Shown piece by piece: positions 6,251 through 11,416 of a DNA stretch of 11,416 nt. Location: NCBI GenBank assembly GCA_041752455.1, contig JBGSWL010000125.1, forward strand, positions 1 through 11,416, written 5' to 3'. This DNA is from JBGSWL01 sp041752455 (lineage in GTDB: Bacteria; Pseudomonadota; Alphaproteobacteria; Rhizobiales; Rhizobiaceae). Both the position numbers and the translations under genes were made by a program. How positions within the stretch are numbered: the first letter of the stretch is position 1; the number at the start of each line of letters is the position of its first letter. The notes beneath the pieces were generated by a model. The model made no database searches. It was not told the DNA's origin and saw only the letters and a program-made list of their open reading frames with translations.

Positions 6251-7321
6251 TCAATGACTGCCGGCCCGTCGGGCCGACAGCGAGAACGTGAAGACGAGCG
6301 CGATCACCAGCACCGCGCCTTTGATGAAATCCTGGGTGTAGTAAGGCGCGTTCATCATCGTCAGGCCCTGCAACAGGATGCCGACGAAAAGCGCGCCCAT
6401 CGCCGTGCCGAACGCGTTCGGCTTGGCGGCACCCAGCACGGCAAAGCCGATCAGCGATGCCGCAACCGCATCCAGCAGAAGATTGGTGCCCGACGCGATG
6501 TCTCCGCGGCCGAGGCGGGCCGCCAGCAGCATGCCGGCAATCGATGCCAACACACCCGAGATCATGTAGGCGGCGACCTTGTAGCGCTCCACATTGGTGC
6601 CGGTCAGCGCGGCGGCGCGCTCGTTGGAGCCGATCGCATACATCAGCCGCCCCTGCCGGGTGAGTTCCAGAAACGCCCAGACGATGATGCCGATGGCGAT
6701 CAGGAAGACCACCGAGATCGGTACCAGATTGTCGAGCACCAGATCAAACCGGTGACGGCCCATGGCAAGGAACAGCGGCGAGAAAACCCCGTCGGCAGTC
6801 GAGCCGTCGGGAAGCGTCATGCCTGTCGAAATCGAGCGGCCTTCGGTCGGGATGCGCTGCAGGCCGACGAGCAGGAACATCATGCCGAGCGTCGCCAGCA
6901 GATCGGGCACCTTGAAGCGGACGATCAGCAGGCCGTTGATCAGGCCGATCGCCGCGCCCATCGCAAGGCACGCCAGAATTGCAACCGCCGCAGGCTGCTC
7001 CAGCACCACCATCATATAGGCTGACAGCATCATCGAGGATGTGGCGACCGACCCGATCGACAGGTCAAAACCGCCGACGACAAGTGTGCATGTGACACCG
7101 AGCGCAAGGATGCCGGTGATTGCCACCGACTGGAAGATGAACACCGCCGAACGCGGCCCGAAAAACCCGTCGGCGAAGATCGAAAAGAAGATGAGGAGGC
7201 CGACCAGCAGAGCCAGAAAACCATAGCGGATCGCCATGTCGAGCAGGGTGCCGCTCGAGCGCCGCGAAACCGAAGCGGTCATCGGCGTTTTTGCGCCACT
7301 GGTTTCCGTGTTCGTCGTCAT
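6251..7321 (-). CDS. ABC sugar transporter permease (RbsC-like)
   Basis: The 356-residue inner-membrane protein has a polar N-terminus of about 30 residues followed by roughly 8-10 hydrophobic segments. The RbsC-type signature is clear: GVTCTLVVGGFDLSIGSVA (75-93), GLINGLLIVRFKVPDLLATL (126-145), and the cytoplasmic ATPase-coupling loop YAIGSNERAAALTGTNVERY (228-247). It would act as a homodimer forming the pore of a high-affinity pentose/hexose importer. The start overlaps the ATPase stop by four bases (ATGA), so the two are translationally coupled. The N-terminal tail is somewhat longer than in E. coli RbsC, and an internal Met14 is an alternative start. Confidence 0.9.
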   Translation of the reverse strand: MTTNTETSGAKTPMTASVSRRSSGTLLDMAIRYGFLALLVGLLIFFSIFADGFFGPRSAVFIFQSVAITGILALGVTCTLVVGGFDLSIGSVATSSMMLSAYMMVVLEQPAAVAILACLAMGAAIGLINGLLIVRFKVPDLLATLGMMFLLVGLQRIPTEGRSISTGMTLPDGSTADGVFSPLFLAMGRHRFDLVLDNLVPISVVFLIAIGIIVWAFLELTRQGRLMYAIGSNERAAALTGTNVERYKVAAYMISGVLASIAGMLLAARLGRGDIASGTNLLLDAVAASLIGFAVLGAAKPNAFGTAMGALFVGILLQGLTMMNAPYYTQDFIKGAVLVIALVFTFSLSARRAGSH

Positions 7322-8838
7322 GCCGCTTGCCTCTCCGCCTTGTCCGACCGGCCACCGGCAACGGCGGCAAGGATCGCATTGAGATCGACATTGCGGTTTG
7401 CAAAATCGGCGATGATCGCATGGTCGTGCATGACCACGATGCGGTCGGCAACCTCCAGCGCCTCGTCGAGTTCTGCGGCAAACACCAGGGTCGCCCTGCC
7501 GCGGGCGGTCTGGCGCACCTTGGCACCGATATCGCGGCGCGAACGGATGTCGACGCCCTGGAACGGCTCGTCGAGAAGCAGAAGTTGGCAGTCGCGCGCC
7601 AGCCAGCGCGCCAGCATCACCTTCTGCTGGTTGCCGCCGGACAAGGTGCCGATGCCGTCGGTTTCGCTTTGGCAGACGATGGCGAGATCGCCGATCAGCC
7701 CGCGCGCGGCAGCTTTTTCGGCGCCGCGGTTGATGAAAGACAGTGATGAAAAGCTGCGCAGGAACGGCAGGCTCATGTTGCGGGCGACGTTGAAGTCGGC
7801 GACCACCGCATTGCTGGTGCGATCTTTCGCAGACATGAAGACGCCGGACGCGATCGCGCTTGCCGGATTGGCCGGTGCATAGCTCTTGCCGTAAAGTTTC
7901 ATGGAGCCGCTGTGCGGGCGCTTCAAACCGAACAGGGCTTGGGCGAGGGCGGTCTTGCCGCTGCCCAGAAGACCGGTGACGGCAACCACTTCGTTTTGCC
8001 GAAGCCGGAAATCGAATGGCTTGGAATCTGCAAGCAGTTGCAGTCCCGAGAGTTCCAGAACCATGTCGCCAGCCTGTGGCGCCGTGATGTCGACATCGGT
8101 CATCCGATGGCCCAGCATGGCATGCATGGCGCCTTCGTAATCAAGGTCGTCACCTTCGAAGATGCCGGAGATCTCGCCGTCCCGCATCGAGACAATACGG
8201 TCTGCGATGCGCCTTATGTCCGACATCCGGTGCGAGATGTAGAGAATGGCAACGCCGCGCTGCTTCAGTAGATCAATCAGGTCGAACAGGCGCTCGGCTT
8301 CCGCAACCGAGAGAGACGAGGTCGGCTCGTCAAGGATCAGCAATTCGGGCTGGTGGGACATGGCCCGTGCGATCGCGATCAGTTGCCGGTCCGCAACCCC
8401 GAGTTCGGAAACAGGGCGGCGCACGTCGAGATCAAGCCCCATGCGATCGGCGATCTTGCGCGCTTCCGCAAAGAGATGCTTGCGGCGCAGCAAAAAGCCG
8501 TAGCCGGGCTCGGCCAGCCGGTCGATCATCAGGTTGGAGGCGACATCGAGATCGGGAATGACGCCATCATTGATCGACTGGTGCACCGTCACCACGCCTT
8601 GGCGAATGGCGTTGGCCGGACTGTCGGGCGCAAAATTGCGGCCGGCGAGGCGTATCGTGCCGCCATCGCGGCTGTGAACACCGGAAAGGATTTTCACCAG
8701 CGTCGATTTGCCGGCGCCGTTGGCCCCCATCAGCGCCGTCACTTCGCCGCCATTCAGATCAAGCGAAAGCCCCCGCAGGACGCGGTTGTCGCCGAACGCC
8801 TTTTCGAGGCCTTCGATCTGGCAAAGACTGCGGCCCAT
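7318..8838 (-). CDS. ABC sugar transporter ATPase, two nucleotide-binding domains (RbsA/MglA-like)
   Basis: The 506-residue protein has two fused ATPase domains. Domain 1 has Walker A GANGAGKST (38-46), a degenerate signature SELGVADRQLIAIARA (144-159) and Walker B LLILDEPTSSLS (167-178). Domain 2 has a modified Walker A TGLLGSGKT (288-296), a standard signature GTLSGGNQQK (397-406) and Walker B LLLLDEPFQGVD (419-430). This architecture and the asymmetry between halves are typical of RbsA/MglA/XylG. It powers uptake through the permease it is coupled to. It is the first gene of the leftward operon; the start at 8838 is supported by GGGAGGA about 5 bases upstream, whereas the longer start at 8877 would lie inside the operator. 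Confidence 0.92.
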   Translation of the reverse strand: MGRSLCQIEGLEKAFGDNRVLRGLSLDLNGGEVTALMGANGAGKSTLVKILSGVHSRDGGTIRLAGRNFAPDSPANAIRQGVVTVHQSINDGVIPDLDVASNLMIDRLAEPGYGFLLRRKHLFAEARKIADRMGLDLDVRRPVSELGVADRQLIAIARAMSHQPELLILDEPTSSLSVAEAERLFDLIDLLKQRGVAILYISHRMSDIRRIADRIVSMRDGEISGIFEGDDLDYEGAMHAMLGHRMTDVDITAPQAGDMVLELSGLQLLADSKPFDFRLRQNEVVAVTGLLGSGKTALAQALFGLKRPHSGSMKLYGKSYAPANPASAIASGVFMSAKDRTSNAVVADFNVARNMSLPFLRSFSSLSFINRGAEKAAARGLIGDLAIVCQSETDGIGTLSGGNQQKVMLARWLARDCQLLLLDEPFQGVDIRSRRDIGAKVRQTARGRATLVFAAELDEALEVADRIVVMHDHAIIADFANRNVDLNAILAAVAGGRSDKAERQAA

Positions 8839-8871
8839 GACTTCCTCCCGAGGGCATCTCATCGCCCGATC

Positions 8872-8903
8872 TGACAAAAGTCAAGCAGTATTGACAAATG
8901 GCG
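8872..8903. promoter_or_regulatory. Tandem operator, second copy (20-bp period)
   Basis: TGACAAAAGTCA (8872-8883) is an inverted repeat TGAC-N4-GTCA. A degenerate second site, TGACAAATGGCG (8892-8903), starts exactly 20 bp later. Aligned by hand with 1515-1547, about 23 of 33 positions are identical, including CTGACAAA in the first site and TTGACA.ATG in the second. The second site contains the likely -35 of mtnK and the first overlaps the possible -35 of the transporter operon, so a bound protein would block both directions. Confidence 0.6.
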
Positions 8904-8920
8904 TTTTGAGCCCCTAGCAT
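8891..8920 (+). promoter_or_regulatory. Putative sigma-70 promoter of mtnKA
   Basis: A perfect -35 TTGACA (8891-8896) is followed after 18 bases by TAGCAT (8915-8920), a four-of-six match to TATAAT. Transcription would begin near 8927, giving a leader of about 55 bases. The -35 is embedded in the second operator site, which fits repression. Alphaproteobacterial promoters are loose, so this remains a prediction. Confidence 0.5.
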
Positions 8921-8951
8921 CCCGGCACGAGTTGCTGCCGCCGTGCGGATG

Positions 8952-8969
8952 TGCATGCCGTCGCATGCA
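8952..8969 (+). repeat. Inverted repeat in the mtnK leader, next to the ribosome binding site
   Basis: TGCATGC (8952-8958) and GCATGCA (8963-8969) form a perfect 7-bp stem with loop CGTC. The stem ends one base before the GGGGAGG ribosome binding site of mtnK. In RNA this hairpin would sit against the ribosome-loading site and might modulate translation; it could also be a DNA-binding palindrome. It covers the alternative ATG at 8965, which argues further against that start. Confidence 0.45.
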
Positions 8970-8970
8970 A

Positions 8971-8977
8971 GGGGAGG
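8971..8977 (+). promoter_or_regulatory. Ribosome binding site deciding the TTG start of mtnK
   Basis: GGGGAGG stands five bases before TTG 8983. No comparable site precedes the in-frame ATG 8965 or the TTG 8932. Starting at 8983 also places YEAL at residues 4-7, where characterised MtnK proteins begin (YETL in Bacillus subtilis). Confidence 0.75.
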
Positions 8978-8982
8978 ATGAG

Positions 8983-10248
8983 TTGGCCGCCTATGAAGCC
9001 CTGTCTCAGGAAACGCTTCCCGCTCGCCTTGGCGGGCTTGAGGCGCTGAAGGCAGCCGTCGGTGAGCCTTCGTCCGCCTGGGATGTGCGCGAGGTCGGCG
9101 ACGGCAACCTGAACCTTGTCTTCATCGTCGAGGGGCCTGCCGGCTCTGTCATCGTCAAGCAGGCGCTGCCCTATGTGCGCCTTGTGGGCGACAGTTGGCC
9201 GCTGCCGCTGAAGCGCGCCTTCTTTGAATACCACGCATTGAAACGCCAGGCGGCGCGCGATCCGGGCCGGGTGCCTGCGCTCCTTCATTTTGACGAAGAG
9301 CAGGCGATGATCATCATGGAGCGGCTCCAGCCGCACATCATCCTGCGCCATCACATGATGTCGGGGCAGACCGTCGAGGGTCTTGGCGGTGTGATGGGCC
9401 GGTTCTGCGCGCGCACCGCGTTCCGAGGCTCCGACCTATCGATGACAGCGCCTGACAAGAAGGCAGACGTCGCGCTGTTTGCCGGCAATGTCGAACTCTG
9501 CGACATCACCGAGAACCTGGTGTTCACCGATCCGTATTTCGATGCGCCGATGAACCGCTACACCACGCCGCAACTGGATGGCGTTGTTGCACATCTGCGG
9601 GCTGACGAGCGGCTGAAGGTCGAGGTCCAGCACTTGAAGCGCGCATTCACGGCGCGAAGCGAGACGCTGTGCCATGGCGATCTCCACGCCGGTTCCATCA
9701 TGGCGACGCCGGGTGAAGCGCGGGTGATCGATCCGGAGTTTGCCTTCTACGGACCGCTCGGCTTCGACATCGGCATGCTGGTCGCCAACTACCTGATGGC
9801 CTATCACGCAGCCAGCGCACACATCGCCGAACCGGATCGCTGCGCGCAGTATCAGGAGTGGATCCTCTCAACCGCCCGCGAAACCTGGGCGACATTCTGC
9901 GACGAGTTCGCGCTGCTCTGGCGCACCGAGCGCACCGGCATCCTCTATCCGCGCACACTGTACGAAGATCAGGGGCACCATCTGGCCAGCGAAGCGGCGC
10001 TGCAACAATTGCTCGACGAAATCTTCACCGACCTCACCGGTTTTGCCGGCATCGAGATGCACCGCCGCATCCTTGGCCTTGCCCACGTTGCCGAACTCGA
10101 CACGATCGCCGATGAAGATCTGCGCGCGAGATTGGAAACAAGGTGCCTGAAGTTCGGCCAGCTTCTGGTGGTCAACCGGCGCCATCTTTCGGGCATGGAT
10201 GCCATCGTGGCGCTTGCCCGCCGGATCGAGCAAGGTGATGCAACATGA
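8983..10248 (+). CDS. mtnK: 5-methylthioribose kinase
   Basis: The 421-residue protein phosphorylates 5-methylthioribose at C1 using ATP in the cytosol. Hallmarks are EVGDGNLNLVF (37-47) for the nucleotide loop, IVKQALPYVRLVGDSWPLP (57-75) with the ATP-contacting Lys59, the catalytic loop CHGDLHAGSI (230-239) with Asp233, and IDPEFAFYGPLGFDIG (249-264) carrying the metal-binding D-x-E (Asp250, Glu252). RILGLAHVAEL (362-372) matches the family C-terminal region. Length agrees with known MtnK (about 400). Some MtnK proteins also accept 5-deoxyribose, so the true substrate may be either. It starts with TTG and overlaps mtnA by ATGA, so kinase and isomerase are coupled. It is divergent from the sugar importer, which fits salvage of an external sugar rather than only of internal methylthioadenosine. 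Confidence 0.95.
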   Translation: MAAYEALSQETLPARLGGLEALKAAVGEPSSAWDVREVGDGNLNLVFIVEGPAGSVIVKQALPYVRLVGDSWPLPLKRAFFEYHALKRQAARDPGRVPALLHFDEEQAMIIMERLQPHIILRHHMMSGQTVEGLGGVMGRFCARTAFRGSDLSMTAPDKKADVALFAGNVELCDITENLVFTDPYFDAPMNRYTTPQLDGVVAHLRADERLKVEVQHLKRAFTARSETLCHGDLHAGSIMATPGEARVIDPEFAFYGPLGFDIGMLVANYLMAYHAASAHIAEPDRCAQYQEWILSTARETWATFCDEFALLWRTERTGILYPRTLYEDQGHHLASEAALQQLLDEIFTDLTGFAGIEMHRRILGLAHVAELDTIADEDLRARLETRCLKFGQLLVVNRRHLSGMDAIVALARRIEQGDAT

Positions 10249-11348
10249 AGGTCGGAGACACCCACTACCGCTCGATCTGGCGTGATGCGGCAACCGGCGA
10301 TGTGTGCATCATCGACCAGCGCTGGCTGCCGCACCGGTTCGAGATCGCAACGATCCGCTCGCTGGACCAGTACGCGGTGGCCATTCGCGACATGTGGGTT
10401 CGCGGCGCACCTCTGATCGGCGCGACGGCCGCCTATGGCGTCGCAGCCCAGATGGAGCGCGATCCTTCGGACGCGTCGCTCAACGAAGCCTGGGATGTGC
10501 TGCACGAGACGAGGCCGACGGCGATCAACCTTCGCTGGGCGCTGGACGCGATGCGCGGCGGCCTGATGGCGGTTGCGCCTGCTGATCGCGCCGATATCGC
10601 CTACGCAATGGCAGGGCAGATCGCCGACAGCGATGTCGAGACCAACCGGATGATCGGCGTCCACGGACTTTCGATCATCCGCGCCATCGCTGCTTCCAAA
10701 AAGCCCGGCGAGCCCGTCAATGTTCTGACGCATTGCAATGCGGGCTGGCTGGCAACGGTCGATTGGGGCACTGCGACATCGCCAATCTATCAGGCTGTGC
10801 ACGAGGGCATCGCCGTCCACGTCTGGGTCGACGAGACCCGTCCGCGCAACCAGGGCGCCCAGTTGACCGCCTGGGAAATGGCCGGCCACGGCATTCCCCA
10901 CCACCTGATCGTCGACAATGCCGGAGGCCACCTGATGCAGCACGGCAAGGTCGATCTCGTCATCGTCGGAACCGACCGCACCACCGCGCAGGGCGATGTC
11001 TGCAACAAGATCGGCACCTATCTGAAAGCGCTCGCCGCCCATGACAATGGCGTGCCGTTCTATGTGGCGCTGCCGTCATCGACCATCGATTGGACCGTCA
11101 ATGATGGCGTCCGGGAGATCCCGATCGAGGAACGCGACGGGCGCGAGGTAACCCACGTCTATGGCCGCCACGCCGATGGCAGCACTCATTTCGTGCAGAT
11201 TTCGCCGGATGCCACACCGGGTGGCAACCCGGCCTTCGATGTCACGCCGGCGCGTCTAGTCACCGGACTGATCACCGAGCGCGGCGTCGCCAAGGCCAGC
11301 GCCGACGGGTTGTTGGCCCTGTTCCCGGAACGCCGCTCAGCAGCCTAG
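10245..11348 (+). CDS. mtnA: S-methyl-5-thioribose-1-phosphate isomerase
   Basis: The 367-residue enzyme converts 5-methylthioribose 1-phosphate to 5-methylthioribulose 1-phosphate. It belongs to the eIF2B-related family. Diagnostic segments are MWVRGAPLIGATAAYG (50-65), LTHCNAGWLATVDWGTA (161-177) with catalytic Cys164, VWVDETRPRNQGAQLTAWEM (193-212), VDNAGGHLM (223-231), and IVGTDRTTAQGDVCNKIGTY (240-259) with catalytic Asp244. Length is normal. In methionine salvage the product is dehydrated by MtnB, but no mtnB is present here, and the RLP gene in this locus offers the alternative next step known from Rhodospirillum rubrum. The start overlaps the mtnK stop. The last 12 bases overlap the convergent regulator gene. 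Confidence 0.96.
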   Translation: MKVGDTHYRSIWRDAATGDVCIIDQRWLPHRFEIATIRSLDQYAVAIRDMWVRGAPLIGATAAYGVAAQMERDPSDASLNEAWDVLHETRPTAINLRWALDAMRGGLMAVAPADRADIAYAMAGQIADSDVETNRMIGVHGLSIIRAIAASKKPGEPVNVLTHCNAGWLATVDWGTATSPIYQAVHEGIAVHVWVDETRPRNQGAQLTAWEMAGHGIPHHLIVDNAGGHLMQHGKVDLVIVGTDRTTAQGDVCNKIGTYLKALAAHDNGVPFYVALPSSTIDWTVNDGVREIPIEERDGREVTHVYGRHADGSTHFVQISPDATPGGNPAFDVTPARLVTGLITERGVAKASADGLLALFPERRSAA

Positions 11349-11416
11349 GGCGAGCATCGCCTCGGCGCTGGACTGGTTGGTGACGATGTGCGTCGCAAAC
11401 CCGCCGCGCAGCGCGG
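11337..11416 (-). CDS. Probable SorC-family sugar-binding transcriptional regulator, C-terminal fragment
   Basis: Only the last 25 codons before a TGA at 11337-11339 are in the window. They read ALRGGFATHIVTNQS, then SAEAMLALGC. The pattern ALRGG...(I/L)VT...(S/T)AEAML is typical of the C-terminal end of SorC/DeoR-type sugar-binding domains (usually ALRGG..N.LITDE.TA.ALL). The other two minus-strand frames give no such match, and one stops inside the region. The gene converges on mtnA and overlaps its stop by 12 bases. SorC regulators bind a phosphorylated sugar and often use tandem operators, which suits the paired sites at 1516 and 8872. The assignment rests on a short fragment. Confidence 0.55.
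   Translation of the reverse strand, partial: ALRGGFATHIVTNQSSAEAMLALGC

Larger units (their letters stand above)
8839..8982. promoter_or_regulatory. Divergent control region between transporter operon and mtnKA
   Basis: The 144-base gap serves two outward-facing operons. Going right it holds a tandem operator (8872-8903), a likely mtnK promoter (TTGACA 8891-8896, TAGCAT 8915-8920, spacer 18), a 7-bp inverted repeat (8952-8969) and the mtnK ribosome binding site. Going left, TTGACT (8884-8879 on the minus strand) could be a -35 for the transporter operon, although no good -10 follows it. No gene is visible within the gap. Confidence 0.7.

Noticed and set aside
4788..6257. Long open frame (489 codons) on the plus strand opposite the mutarotase and binding-protein genes.
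   Set aside because: It is Arg/His/Asp-rich with no family motif, and the opposite strand carries two well-supported genes. GC-rich codon use often leaves long antisense frames open.
8932..8982. TTG 8932 or ATG 8965 as mtnK start.
   Set aside because: Neither has a ribosome binding site, the extra residues (Cys/Pro/Arg-rich) do not match MtnK, and ATG 8965 lies in an inverted repeat.
1..11416. tRNA, rRNA, CRISPR array or riboswitch.
   Set aside because: No cloverleaf-like segment, regularly spaced direct repeats or known SAM/sugar riboswitch core was recognised by eye in the intergenic regions.

Overview
The window looks like a chromosomal or plasmid accessory region of an alphaproteobacterium, most likely Hyphomicrobiales (Rhizobium/Mesorhizobium/Hoeflea-like). 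I base this on the high GC content, strong GC bias at third codon positions, use of GTG and TTG starts, ATGA-type gene overlaps, and the style of the ABC transporter and methionine-salvage enzymes. No species can be named from sequence alone.

Left part (1-1355, minus strand). The window opens inside the end of an IS3-family insertion sequence (1-135), with the first 24 codons of its OrfA. The IS has inserted into a CPBP-family membrane protease gene (109-435). A tandem paralogue just upstream (486-1355) keeps all three CPBP motifs but carries an in-frame TAG between motifs 1 and 2. Both copies therefore look broken.

Central and right part (1356-11416). This appears to be one catabolic locus built from three transcription units. 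(1) Plus strand, 1587-4661: a two-subunit transketolase-like enzyme (N and C subunits) followed by a RuBisCO-like protein (RLP), tightly coupled. (2) Minus strand, 8838-4662: ABC sugar-importer ATPase, permease and periplasmic binding protein, then a FucU/RbsD-type mutarotase. (3) Plus strand, 8983-11348: mtnK (5-methylthioribose kinase) and mtnA (methylthioribose-1-phosphate isomerase). At the right edge the C-terminal end of a probable SorC-family sugar-responsive regulator runs convergently and overlaps the mtnA tail.

Working model. A 5-substituted or 5-deoxy ribose (5-methylthioribose, 5-deoxyribose or similar) is imported, its anomers are equilibrated by the mutarotase, and MtnK phosphorylates it at C1. 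MtnA isomerises it to the ribulose 1-phosphate, and the RLP shifts the carbonyl to give a 1-substituted xylulose 5-phosphate (as shown for the Rhodospirillum rubrum RLP). The transketolase-like pair, whose active-site motifs deviate from normal transketolases, may then cleave that xylulose-5-phosphate analogue to glyceraldehyde 3-phosphate and a C2 unit. The usual follow-on enzymes of known routes (MtnB/C/D/W, the class II aldolase of the DHAP shunt, or the R. rubrum cupin) are not in the window. An RLP plus transketolase branch is the most interesting possibility here. A pair of similar operator-like sites with the same 20-bp period lies before the transketolase operon and in the divergent transporter/mtnK promoter region, which supports one shared regulon.
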